From Kiritimatiellia bacterium (lineage in GTDB: Bacteria > Verrucomicrobiota > Kiritimatiellia > JAQICX01): DNA of 40,257 bases. Location of the stretch: NCBI GenBank assembly GCA_027858345.1, contig JAQICX010000147.1, forward strand, positions 1 through 40,257, given 5' to 3'. Under the pieces are notes generated by a model that was not told the DNA's origin, did not search any database, and saw only the letters and a list, made by a program, of their open reading frames with translations. Made by a program: the position numbers and the translations under genes. Below are positions 17,052 to 26,802 of the stretch, one piece after another (position 1 is the stretch's first letter; each line of letters opens with the position of its first letter).

Positions 17052-18770
17052 ATGGCAAATGATCGAATTAACAATGATGTTGTTCTTCAGCTTATTGAAG
17101 AAAATGGTTTGCTTGATGATGAGCAGCTCACCGAATTAATTAATGAAGCAGAAGTCTCTGGAAAATCAATTAGACATCTAGTTCTTGATATGGAGATGCT
17201 AACAGAAGAAGATGTTGTTGAATTAATTGCAAACTACATGGGCACAAGAGTCATCAACCTGCCTGCAACAGATATTCCTCAAGATATTATTCATGCAATT
17301 CCAGCAAGTATTGCAAGAATGTATAATGTTGTACCTGTAGAAGCAGACACAAACTCACTCCTATTAGCTACAGCAGAACTAATGACACCTGAAACATGCG
17401 ATGAGCTGATGTTTGCTCTCACAAGAGACATTAGCTTCGTTCTTGCATTTGAGGAAGATGTGAAAAACTGCATCAATCAATTTTACGGTGATGAAAGCGA
17501 TACTGTTAACGACATGCTTGCTTCTCTTGAGTCTGAAATTGATAACATGGATGAGACTCTGGATCTCAGGGATAAATCAGGAGATGGCAGTGATATAAGT
17601 GAAGATGTGGCGAACTCCACACCTGTTATCAGGTTTGTAAACCTCGTGCTGTTTCAAGCTGTTCAGTCAAGATCATCTGACATTCACTTTGAACCATTTG
17701 AAAAAGAATTTAGAATTAGATATCGTGTTGACGGTGCACTTTTAGAAATGGCTCCACCTCCATTGCGTTTAGCGGGGCCAGTTATATCTCGTATCAAAGT
17801 TATGGCAAGTTTGAACATTGCAGAAAGAAGACTTCCACAGGATGGTCGTATTCAGCTGACAGTTGCGGGCAAGCAGATTGACCTTCGTGTTTCTACACTG
17901 CCAACTCAAGGCGGAGAAAGCGTTGTTCTTCGTGTGCTTGACAGAAACGTTGTTGCACTTGACATTGATAACCTTGGCATGCCTGATGATGTACGAGAAG
18001 CTTTTGTTGAAGACATTGCAAAGCCAAATGGCATCATAATTGTTACAGGGCCAACCGGTTCGGGTAAGACTACAACTCTTTATTCTGGCCTTGGTGCATT
18101 GAATACAATTGAAAGAAAGATATTAACAGCTGAAGAACCTGTTGAATATGACATTGAAGGTCTTATTCAGGTTCCAATTAATGAGCAGGCTGGTAACTCT
18201 TTTGCAAAAGTACTTAGAGCATTTCTTCGTCAAGACCCTGACATAATAATGATTGGTGAAATTCGAGACCTTGAAACAGCTCAGATTGCTGTTCAGTCGG
18301 CTCTTACAGGGCATTTAGTGTTCAGCACATTGCATACAAACGATGCTCCTGGTGCCGTAACTCGTCTTGTTGATATGGATGTTGAGCCATACCTTGTTTC
18401 GTCAACTCTTCAAGCAATTCTTGGACAAAGACTTATCAGAACAATCTGTCAAAGCTGCAAAACATCATATACACCAGATGATGACCAACTTGCAGTTCTT
18501 GAAATTAGTCGTAGAGAAATTGAAGGCAGACCCTTCTACTACGGCAAGGGTTGTCCTGTATGTGACGAAAAAGGGTATAAAGGTCGAAAAGGGCTATATG
18601 AATATTTAAAAATATCAGAACCAATCAAGCTAATGATCAATGAAAAGCGACCGACTCTTGAGCTAATGGAAAAAGCTGTTGAACTTGGTATGAGAACATT
18701 GCGCGAAGATGGTTTACGTAACATTCTTGATGGCTATACAACCGTTGATGAAATAGTTAAGTATACATAA
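17052..18770 (+). CDS. GspE/PilB-family assembly ATPase (copy 2)
   Basis: A 572-residue paralogue of the upstream ATPase with the same order of parts: an N-terminal MshEN-like domain (LVLDMEMLTEEDVVELIANY), SDIHFEPFEKEFRIRYRVDG, Walker A GPTGSGKTT near 333, Asp box ILTAEEPVEYD, Walker B IIMIGEIRD, LVFSTLHTNDAPGAVTRL, and zinc cysteines CQSC (about 466) and CPVC (about 500). One paralogue may serve pili and the other a type II secretion or second pilus machine; sequence alone does not decide. GGAG precedes the ATG. It is 23 bp downstream of pilT. Confidence 0.92.
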   Translation: MANDRINNDVVLQLIEENGLLDDEQLTELINEAEVSGKSIRHLVLDMEMLTEEDVVELIANYMGTRVINLPATDIPQDIIHAIPASIARMYNVVPVEADTNSLLLATAELMTPETCDELMFALTRDISFVLAFEEDVKNCINQFYGDESDTVNDMLASLESEIDNMDETLDLRDKSGDGSDISEDVANSTPVIRFVNLVLFQAVQSRSSDIHFEPFEKEFRIRYRVDGALLEMAPPPLRLAGPVISRIKVMASLNIAERRLPQDGRIQLTVAGKQIDLRVSTLPTQGGESVVLRVLDRNVVALDIDNLGMPDDVREAFVEDIAKPNGIIIVTGPTGSGKTTTLYSGLGALNTIERKILTAEEPVEYDIEGLIQVPINEQAGNSFAKVLRAFLRQDPDIIMIGEIRDLETAQIAVQSALTGHLVFSTLHTNDAPGAVTRLVDMDVEPYLVSSTLQAILGQRLIRTICQSCKTSYTPDDDQLAVLEISRREIEGRPFYYGKGCPVCDEKGYKGRKGLYEYLKISEPIKLMINEKRPTLELMEKAVELGMRTLREDGLRNILDGYTTVDEIVKYT

Positions 18771-18867
18771 AATATTAACTATTAATTATCAGCACTTAAT
18801 TATAATTACTCTTTAAATTTAATAATCACTCAGTATTAATGAATGGTTATTTATTGGAGAATATATT

Positions 18868-20583
18868 TTGAATATAAAAGAAGACGGATTTTGGCTTTTG
18901 TTAGTAGTGGCACTATTGGCACTTATTGGCATCTTCAACCATTCAGCATGGACACCTGATGAACCTAGAGTTGTTGCCATATCTCTTGAGATGAGCCGTA
19001 CAGGCAACCTTATTGTTCCACACTTAGCTGGTGAACCATTTCTTGAAAAACCACCAGGATATTTCATGCTTGGTGCTTTATCAATTAAAATGTTTTCGTG
19101 GCTGTTTGGTGTTACAGGGGCTGTAAGATTTGTTAGCTTTCTACTTGCAATTGGTACCCTATTCTTCTCCTATTCCCTGACAAAAATTTTATATAACAGG
19201 CGAATAGCAATTTTCGCAACCCTTATTCTTGGCACATTTTTAGGGTTTGTAGATAACACACACAGAGCTATTGTTGACGTTGGACTTGGATTTTTCTCTA
19301 TTGCAGCCATCTGGGCTTTTGTTCTGGTTTTTTTCAGAGGCAAAAGATGGTATTGCTGTTACGCGGCACTTTTTGCCTCTGCTGCTTTTTTGTGCAAAGG
19401 ATTTATTGGAATCATTTTCATTGCAATTGCATGGTTTACAATGGTTTGTATGTATATATACGAGAGCAAGAAAGACAAAGGAAACTTAACAAGTCTTATA
19501 ATGCCCCATTTTGCAGCCTTAGTAATTCTCGTGTCTATCTGCTCTGCATGGATGCTGGCATTATGGCATTTTGGAGGAAAAGATTTGTGGTATGAATGGT
19601 TTATGGTGAATCATGTCGGCCGACTTACCGGAAGTGCTGCCGGAAAGGGACATTTCCGTCCAGAGTGGTACTACTATCTTGAGACACTTTCATTCTATTG
19701 CCTGCCTTGGACTCCTGCTCTATTGCTAAGCATATACGCACTCATCAAAAGTGTATTAAAAAAGAGATGCATAAGGCAGGATGCCTTCATAGGAATATGG
19801 ATCGTGCTATCTGTAATCGTGCTATCTATATCATCAACAAAACGCTCTTTATATATCTACCCATTACTACCTGCATTTGCAATATTAATGGGAACATTCT
19901 TTAATAACTTTTTGTCAAGCCTTCCTAAATGGTATAGCATCTATAATAAATGCTTCATAACATTGGCATCAATAATCACTGTTGCATCAGTTATACCTTT
20001 CTTTGCTTGGAATATTATCGAAAAACAGCTTAAATACACTCCGTTCTATCCACCAAAGATTATATCGATTTCATTCTTGAGCATTATAATGACAATTGCC
20101 GCCTTAATATATTATCTTCGAAAAAAGGAGTATAAAAATGTGGTTTTTAATATGTCATTTATAACAGCCCTTGCATTCATTGCAATTTTAACAATAACTC
20201 CATACTTTGTGGAAGGCAAAAAAGATATGGAGCTGACATTAAAACCTTTTATAGATAGAATACCCATTGAACAACGCAGTCAAATTGCAGGATGGAATTT
20301 TTCGGAGACAATGCTGTCAGGTTTTTATATGTATTTTGACTGGGCGATGCCGCAACTAATCAACACCGACCCTGAAACATTTGCCATGACAATGGACGAA
20401 GCCCGCCTAAGAAGTATACTCAACGGCACTGATGATGAGTTCAAATACGTAATCCTTGAACGTACAAAAGAAGAAGATATACCAGCCATTGTCGGAAACA
20501 ATAATTACAAAATATTAGTAGACAGAAATAAAATCAAGAAGTACAAACGGAACCTGATTCTTATTGAAGGAATAAACCCGTAA
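18868..20583 (+). CDS. ArnT/GT39-type integral membrane glycosyltransferase
   Basis: A 571-residue polytopic protein. The first TM is followed by HSAWTPDEPRVVAISLEMSR, the catalytic Asp-Glu loop of the ArnT/PMT (GT-C fold) family, and then GEPFLEKPPGYF, also diagnostic. About eleven to twelve TM segments span residues 8-440, and a C-terminal extracytoplasmic domain of about 120 residues follows. Such enzymes use polyprenyl-phosphate sugars to glycosylate lipid A, proteins or other surface molecules. The start is TTG with TTGGAGA about eight bases upstream. It follows the pilus ATPases closely enough for co-transcription, so pilin or surface glycosylation is possible but unproven. Confidence 0.88.
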   Translation: MNIKEDGFWLLLVVALLALIGIFNHSAWTPDEPRVVAISLEMSRTGNLIVPHLAGEPFLEKPPGYFMLGALSIKMFSWLFGVTGAVRFVSFLLAIGTLFFSYSLTKILYNRRIAIFATLILGTFLGFVDNTHRAIVDVGLGFFSIAAIWAFVLVFFRGKRWYCCYAALFASAAFLCKGFIGIIFIAIAWFTMVCMYIYESKKDKGNLTSLIMPHFAALVILVSICSAWMLALWHFGGKDLWYEWFMVNHVGRLTGSAAGKGHFRPEWYYYLETLSFYCLPWTPALLLSIYALIKSVLKKRCIRQDAFIGIWIVLSVIVLSISSTKRSLYIYPLLPAFAILMGTFFNNFLSSLPKWYSIYNKCFITLASIITVASVIPFFAWNIIEKQLKYTPFYPPKIISISFLSIIMTIAALIYYLRKKEYKNVVFNMSFITALAFIAILTITPYFVEGKKDMELTLKPFIDRIPIEQRSQIAGWNFSETMLSGFYMYFDWAMPQLINTDPETFAMTMDEARLRSILNGTDDEFKYVILERTKEEDIPAIVGNNNYKILVDRNKIKKYKRNLILIEGINP

Positions 20584-21330
20584 AATGAAAAAGTATCCTT
20601 TCGAAAAGGCTTTGATGGGAAATGCTACTCACTGGTTAATAAAAAAATAGCACGTAGTTCATTCACTAAATATGTGTCAAAAGATTCAAAAATCATATCA
20701 ACTAGCTCATATGACGAAACATTTGAAAAATTGTCAAAAATGCTAAATACAAAATCGCAAACCCGTCGATACTTTCACACATATATCCCAAATTTTGATG
20801 GTTCAGGGCATAAAAATGGAGTAAATAGCCAGACAACAAAAGAGGTGTTTATTGATCTGGACATAAAAATTGAAAAGCTAGCGATGGAAATAAAAGGTAC
20901 TAACACAAAACTTATTATTACTTCTGACCATGGAATGATTGATACAGTGGCGGAAGACACGATTTGGATTGAAAACTTTGAAGGTCTTAAAGAGTGTTTG
21001 AGCATGCCTTTGGCAGGTGACTCACAGGCGTGTAATTGCTTTGTCAGACCTAAAAAGGTTGAACTGTTCAAGCATATTGTTGAAACACAAATGAGCGACT
21101 TATGTTGGTGTTTTGAAGGTGATCAGCTGATTAATGATAACTTTTATGGGCTTGGTGAACCAAACAAGCGGCTTTTTGACAGAGTTGGAGACTATGTGCT
21201 GATTATGAAAAATCGCTACGTCTTAAAAAACAAGCTTGCAAACTACGAAACACATATCAAAAACCATATTGGTGCCCACGGCAGCGTCTCTCCTGACGAA
21301 ATGCTAATTCCTCTCATCGTCGTCGGTTAA
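20584..21330 (+). pseudogene. 5'-truncated alkaline-phosphatase-fold (type I phosphodiesterase/nucleotide pyrophosphatase-like) gene
   Basis: The frame is open from directly after the glycosyltransferase stop codon (20581-20583) to 21330, in the same frame as the upstream gene. It encodes the C-terminal part of an alkaline-phosphatase-superfamily hydrolase: RYFHTYIPNFDGSGHKNG (metal-ligand region), KLIITSDHGMIDTV (the DHG metal motif) and HIGAHGSVSPDEMLIPLIVVG at the end. The N-terminal metal ligand and nucleophile region is missing. The first internal start is GTG at 20674 with no good ribosome site. It looks like a fragment left after deletion or rearrangement. Expression by stop readthrough cannot be excluded. 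Confidence 0.7.
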
Positions 21331-21339
21331 AACAGAGAG

Positions 21340-21756
21340 AAAATAACCCTTAATTTTTCGGTTGGCGTCTTAGAAATGCGTTTCGGTTAATAAAATCAGC
21401 TATTGAATTTTCATTTTTTGCCTTTTTAGGTGACAAATTAATGTTTTTTTATAAGAGACTGTTAGCAAGAGTCTTACGGTAAAACTACGCTTTGCGAATT
21501 GCACCTTGGAAAGCCATTCAGATTTTTATGCAATAAAAAACGAAAACTGACCTTCAAGAGCAACGCAGTTGCATAAGAATTGTGCCTCTCGGCACTACAG
21601 ATTTTGCTTTGAAAACAGTAAAATAGTACAAGTGTACATCTTATTCTGTTTGAAAAGTGAAAGGCGTGCTGATATTGGAGGGTGTTGTTTTTGTAAGAAT
21701 GGCTTTCCAAAATTGAACAGCAGCAAACAAGCCAACCGAAAAATCAAGGGAAATAA
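21340..21756. mobile_element. MITE-like element, copy B
   Basis: The terminal repeats CCCTTAATTTTTCGGTTGGC (21347-21366) and GCCAACCGAAAAATCAAGGG (21731-21750) match at 19 of 20 positions. The flanks AAAATAA (left) and GAAATAA (right, if the element ends at 21749) match at 6 of 7. The interior next to the left end (AATAAAATCAGC, TTTTTAGGTGAC) resembles the reverse complement of the right interior of copy C, so this copy is probably inverted. An inner inverted repeat, TTGGAAAGCCATTC (21506-21519) with GAATGGCTTTCCAA (21697-21710), suggests a nested insertion of about 205 bp. No transposase is present. Confidence 0.75.
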
Positions 21757-21849
21757 CGCACCAATGTCATTTTTAGCTTTTGATTATTGTTAATAATATG
21801 CTATAGTTTTAGCTAATTAATCCAAAACTAAACAGTGAAGAAAAGTAAT

Positions 21850-22581
21850 ATGAAGAAAAATTATGGAATAGCGGGAGAAAATGCTCGTTTTTTAGGTCTA
21901 CTAAGTGTGTTTTTACCAATATTTGTAGCTATTTTTATAGCTGGATATATTGTGGGCATCGCAACCCCGGCACGCAACTTATCTTCAACAATAATTGGAG
22001 TCTTAATGCTTTGCCTTGCATTTGCATTTGCGATTGCAATAACAATATCCAGAAGAAAACTATCACTGTATTATAAAGGTGCAAGGGGTGAAGAAGATGT
22101 TGCCTTTGAACTAGCCAAATTATCTGATGATTTCTTTGTCTTCAACGATTTCTCTCCTGCAAAATCCAGCTTGTTTAAACAACAAAAAAACATTGATCAT
22201 ATTGTTGTGGGTCCATCAGGAATCTTTATTATTGAAACAAAAAATTGGTCAGCTGACATTTCACTGGAAGATGGGCAGATTCTGTATGATGGCAAAAAAC
22301 CAAACACCCCTCCTCTACAGCAGGCAAGAGAATCAACAAAATTAACGAAGCAATGGTTGGAGGAGAGGTTGCCTCAACATGCTGATTTGACATACCATAC
22401 GGTTGTATGCTTTGCATCTAATCAAATCAAAGATTCAAATATTTATGTTTCAGGTGTTCAGGTATGCAACTTAAATGCTCTAACTGACTGCATATCAAAC
22501 GCTCTGGTTATTCCTTTAGACGAAAATTTATTAAAAGATGTATCAAATACCTTTGTTGAATATTTTGAAAACAATCAATAA
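21850..22581 (+). CDS. Membrane-anchored NERD-domain protein
   Basis: A 243-residue protein. Two N-terminal TM helices (about residues 14-38 and 48-66) anchor it in the membrane, and a nuclease-related NERD domain follows on the cytoplasmic side. The signature blocks are GARGEEDVAFELAKL near 81, NIDHIVVGPSGIFIIETKN near 118 (with the D, E-T-K residues of the nuclease-like core), and a later VVCFASN. NERD domains are predicted endonuclease-like modules; the role of such stand-alone membrane forms is unknown. Starts at GTG 21835 and ATG 21850 are both possible and neither has a strong ribosome site. It lies between a MITE and the ATP synthase genes. Confidence 0.85.
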   Translation: MKKNYGIAGENARFLGLLSVFLPIFVAIFIAGYIVGIATPARNLSSTIIGVLMLCLAFAFAIAITISRRKLSLYYKGARGEEDVAFELAKLSDDFFVFNDFSPAKSSLFKQQKNIDHIVVGPSGIFIIETKNWSADISLEDGQILYDGKKPNTPPLQQARESTKLTKQWLEERLPQHADLTYHTVVCFASNQIKDSNIYVSGVQVCNLNALTDCISNALVIPLDENLLKDVSNTFVEYFENNQ

Positions 22582-22662
22582 AATTCTATTGAGAAATTAT
22601 CAGCAAAATAATTAAGAGTTGTCACAACTAATAGTTGTAACAAAAACAAGATGTAAGATAAG

Positions 22663-23400
22663 ATGCAAGAACTAAGTAGAAAAGTTATAATTGAGATTCC
22701 CAAAGTTATGGGATTAGACATAAGCATTACTAACGAGGTTATACTTGTCTGGATTGCTGCCGCTGTCACATTTCTAATTTTCTTTATTGGTTCTAGGAGA
22801 AAAAACCTTGTACCAAAAGGTTTTCTTTCCAACTTCCTTGAGATTCTCATAGACATGCTTGACAAACAGGTAATAAAAGAAAATATCGGCAAAGAAGGCA
22901 AAAAGTGGGCTTGTTTCATAATGACAACATTCTTTTTTATCTTATTCGCCAACCTATTGGGTATGCTACCTTTTCCCAACCATGTTAAAGCTCCAACGTC
23001 TAATATAAACTTTACTGCCGCAATGGCTGCGATTATCTTTATAACCACCATATACATAAACATTAGCAACAATGGAGTTGGTGGATTTATTATGAAATTT
23101 ATCCCGAAAGGTATCCCTGCCTGGATTACAGTGCTTGTCTTCCCTATCGAGGTAATTAGCTGGCTGGCAAAACCATTTTCACTGGCAATCAGACTTTTTG
23201 CCAATATGATGGCTGGACATACTCTGATTTTTATTATGCTAGGTCTTGTAATGGCAATCCCGGTATTCCTGAAACCATTACCACTGGCAGGAGCTGTTCT
23301 TATGAATTGTTTTGAACTTTTCGTATGCTTTATACAAGCATTTATTTTTGCAATGTTATCATCAATATATATTAAGGATGCTTTGGAAGAAAGGCACTAG
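22663..23400 (+). CDS. atpB: ATP synthase F0 subunit a
   Basis: A 245-residue integral membrane subunit forming the proton half-channels against the c-ring. TM segments include WIAAAVTFLIFFIG and FIMTTFFFILFANLLGMLPFP. The conserved block PFSLAIRLFANMMAGHTL near residue 175 contains the essential arginine. The C-terminal helix FELFVCFIQAFIFAMLSSIYI is standard. It is the first of four F0/stalk genes in the window but is separated from atpE by 516 bp of repeat DNA. No atpI-like gene precedes it. The start has only a weak purine-rich site. Confidence 0.95.
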   Translation: MQELSRKVIIEIPKVMGLDISITNEVILVWIAAAVTFLIFFIGSRRKNLVPKGFLSNFLEILIDMLDKQVIKENIGKEGKKWACFIMTTFFFILFANLLGMLPFPNHVKAPTSNINFTAAMAAIIFITTIYINISNNGVGGFIMKFIPKGIPAWITVLVFPIEVISWLAKPFSLAIRLFANMMAGHTLIFIMLGLVMAIPVFLKPLPLAGAVLMNCFELFVCFIQAFIFAMLSSIYIKDALEERH

Positions 23401-24222
<822 letters not shown>

Positions 24223-24231
24223 GGTGAAAAT

Positions 24232-24738
24232 ATGGACGTATTAAAGTTTGACTTTAGTCTATTCTTCTGGACTATCGTAACATTTATTATTTTGCTTATC
24301 TTGCTTGCAAAAGTTGCTCTTAAGCCAATCACAAAGTTGATGCAGGATCGTGAAAACATGATTGCTGAATCAATCAAAAAGGCTGAAAAGATTGAAGTTG
24401 AAGCATCACATGCACTTGCCGAAACAAAAAAACATATTGATCACGCCAAAAAAGAAGCTGGCAATATTATCAATGAAGGACATAAAGTCGTTGCTGATAT
24501 GAAAAAAGAAGCTCGTGAATCATCAAAGCATGAGGCCAGTGAGATTATTGATCAGGCAAAGATGGAAGTGCAAAGAGAAACTTCAAAAAGCCTTGAAGAG
24601 CTCAAAACAACCGTAGCAAACCTTTCTATCAGAGTTGCCCGCCAAGTTATTCAAGAAAACTTTGATGAAAAGCAAAACGAAAAGCTCGCTGACGAATTTA
24701 TTGATCGTATGACAAAAAATAAGGAATCAAAAAGATAA
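24232..24738 (+). CDS. atpF: ATP synthase F0 subunit b
   Basis: A 168-residue peripheral-stalk subunit. One N-terminal TM helix (FFWTIVTFIILLILLAKVAL) precedes KPITKLMQDRENMIAESIKKAE and a long charged coiled coil to the C-terminus. Length and layout are typical. It starts 9 bp after atpE, with AGGGTG as the ribosome site, and is followed by atpH after 36 bp. Confidence 0.93.
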   Translation: MDVLKFDFSLFFWTIVTFIILLILLAKVALKPITKLMQDRENMIAESIKKAEKIEVEASHALAETKKHIDHAKKEAGNIINEGHKVVADMKKEARESSKHEASEIIDQAKMEVQRETSKSLEELKTTVANLSIRVARQVIQENFDEKQNEKLADEFIDRMTKNKESKR

Positions 24739-24774
24739 AGCCACATTTTTACCTTTTTGACTTAGCACAAAAAA

Positions 24775-25314
24775 ATGAAAAGCAATAACAAAAAAATTGA
24801 GAATTATGCAGATGCACTGCTTAATATTATCCAAACAACTTCAAATGAGGTTCTGTTCAGAAATGATTTAAACAGCTTTTGCTCTCTTATTGCAACCAAT
24901 AGTGATTTAAAAAGTTTTATGTCTTCAAACTCAATATATGATCAGGGAAAAGTCAACGCACTACAGGAACTTTTATCTTCCAAGATATCCGAGCCCCTAT
25001 TGCATTTCATTCTCATTATGGCATCTCAGGGAGATATTATGCTTATTCAAGACATACAGCAGATATTTCTTCGCAAACTCTCTCAATCACAAAACATAAG
25101 ATTTGGCGAGATACATACACCATATATGATATCTGAAGATAGAGTAAAAAAACTGGAAGAAATTATGTCTGCCTATCTTGACATAGAGGTTTCATTAGAA
25201 CTTAATATTGACAAAACCATTTCAGGTGGGCTAAAAATCGTTATAGATGATATTATTTTTGATGATACAATTGAAAAACGTTTATCACAAATGCGTAAGC
25301 AAATCACGCTGTAA
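24775..25314 (+). CDS. atpH: ATP synthase F1 subunit delta (OSCP-like)
   Basis: A 179-residue protein that joins the peripheral stalk to the top of F1. It starts with the family pattern of an early YADALLNI, then a helical N-domain, and ends with ISGGLKIVIDDIIFDDTIEKRLSQMRKQI, matching the conserved GGxxIxxxxxxxDxSxxxxLxxL end of delta subunits. It lies directly after atpF. The F1 genes atpA, atpG, atpD and atpC that usually follow are not here; instead the strand switches to a minus-strand gene. No clear ribosome site is seen before the ATG. Confidence 0.9.
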   Translation: MKSNNKKIENYADALLNIIQTTSNEVLFRNDLNSFCSLIATNSDLKSFMSSNSIYDQGKVNALQELLSSKISEPLLHFILIMASQGDIMLIQDIQQIFLRKLSQSQNIRFGEIHTPYMISEDRVKKLEEIMSAYLDIEVSLELNIDKTISGGLKIVIDDIIFDDTIEKRLSQMRKQITL

Positions 25315-25503
25315 GATAAGATTAAGGTAAAGGTAAAGATAAAGAAGAGCGTCTCTTCCCGCCTTACGCAACTAGCGAAACTAGCTCGGTGACGCAGTCA
25401 CCACATAATTCCCATCCGTCCCATATTTCCCATTCTTCACAATCAGTCGGCTCTAACGACTCTGTCGCCTGGGAACGCCGAGGTTGAAGGAAAAACTCGG
25501 CTC
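25315..25503. repeat. Convergent spacer with dispersed repeats
   Basis: A 189-bp tail-to-tail spacer after atpH. It holds a GATAAGATTAAGGTAAAGG tract, the CATAATTCCCATCCGTCCCAT phrase near 25404, and purine/pyrimidine tracts leading into the GCTGGC palindrome. No clean terminator is seen. Confidence 0.5.
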
Positions 25504-26394
25504 TCAACCTGCTGGCGTTGCCAGCACCCCGGCTGTAATCAAAACTATTCCCAACTTTTTATTATGTAAAGTCGTCTCTTCGGTAACAAAAAAATCATTG
25601 CCTTCATACTCAAGTTTAAAACCTTTTCCATCACACTTGAAATATCCCTTGGCTCGATAAACCTTTTTTTCAAAATTTAAGATCTTATCCTTCAATTCGT
25701 CTACAGAAGATATATCCTTTTGATCAATCAAATACCTGTCAAAGTTAGGATCTTTGCACTTTGCAAATTCACCATGCAATAAACTATGGTTTTGTATGTT
25801 TTTAATATCCAATTGACTATTTTCAAAGTGACCATACTTTGTTTTAATCACAATCGAAGAGTCATTTATCTCTTTAATTTTACCATATGCTTCAGACACC
25901 AATTCTTCAGAATGTATATCTGTTTTATTGATAAAAACAATATCAGCTGCCTCAACTTGAGTTATAATGTTGGGAAGCGTATGAATCAGTTTAAGAAAGG
26001 AATTCGAATCGATGATTGAAATAATCAACTGTAATTCAAAAAAAGTGTCAAGTTTTGTTTCTCGAAGCATATCAGCAATTACTTTTGGATTAGCCATGCC
26101 ACTGGCCTCAATCATTATTCTTTTAATATTCTTGAACTTTGGTTTTTCTCTTACAGTCTCAAGCATCGATATAAAATCAGAGACTAGACACTTGCAAAAA
26201 ATGCTTCCACCAGAAATTGCCAAAATATTATCTTCTGTCTCAACAAGAATCTGACCATCAACATCAAGCGATGAAAACTCATTAATAATGTATAAGATAT
26301 TATCATCTTGATGTTGATTAATATAGTTTTTCAAGAATGTTGTTTTGCCGGCTCCAAGGAAGCCGCTAACTAATATTATTGGTGTTTTAGACAT
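25504..26394 (-). CDS. CobW/G3E-family GTPase (metallochaperone type)
   Basis: A 296-residue P-loop GTPase. Walker A is GFLGAGKTT at residues 11-19, INEFSSLDVDG is near 38 (usually NE.GE..ID), ISGGSIFCKCL near 60 is the metal-binding motif position, EASGMANP is near 96, and the guanine-specificity NKTD is near 155. The canonical CxCC is here C-K-C. G3E proteins load metals or cofactors into target enzymes. Some are encoded beside corrinoid methyltransferases, as with the UroD-like gene upstream here. The last codons (LATPAG and stop) are written by the dispersed GCTGGC palindrome, so the native C-terminus may have been altered. AAGGGAAA precedes the ATG. Confidence 0.85.
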   Translation of the reverse strand: MSKTPIILVSGFLGAGKTTFLKNYINQHQDDNILYIINEFSSLDVDGQILVETEDNILAISGGSIFCKCLVSDFISMLETVREKPKFKNIKRIMIEASGMANPKVIADMLRETKLDTFFELQLIISIIDSNSFLKLIHTLPNIITQVEAADIVFINKTDIHSEELVSEAYGKIKEINDSSIVIKTKYGHFENSQLDIKNIQNHSLLHGEFAKCKDPNFDRYLIDQKDISSVDELKDKILNFEKKVYRAKGYFKCDGKGFKLEYEGNDFFVTEETTLHNKKLGIVLITAGVLATPAG

Positions 26395-26802
26395 TGTATT
26401 TCCCTTTTTTGCTGGTTACGCCAGCAGGTTAATAAGATTAAGTTTAAGAGGACTAAGGACTCTCGACTTAGGACTTAACCCCACAAGACTGAATTTGCAA
26501 TCGTAGCCTCTTCGCTCCCCATATTCGTTCATCGTTTTTCGTTCATCGTGGAACGCAGCCTAACCCCACACATCAACCGATAGTCCGCCAAAGCTCCTCC
26601 CCGGCTAGCTATTGCTAGTCCCGCAAAGCGGGAGGAGGTGACGATCCCGCTACTACTTTGCTTTTTTTTAAAAAGCAAAGTGGCGGCGGGAGAGACGGAG
26701 GGGTATTCATTCAAAATTGAACGTTGAAAGTTCGATGTTGGACGTTCTCCTCTATAATAATACATGCAGAGCTTTCCCAGCATTATTGATTATATTCAAC
26801 TG
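26395..26802. repeat. Repeat-rich spacer between UroD-like and CobW-like genes
   Basis: About 408 bp with the GCTGGTTACGCCAGC palindrome (26411-26425), the GCTAGC..CCCGC unit (26604-26632), and ATTGAACGTTGAAAGTTCGA near 26714, related to text near 23512. No gene is seen. Confidence 0.6.
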
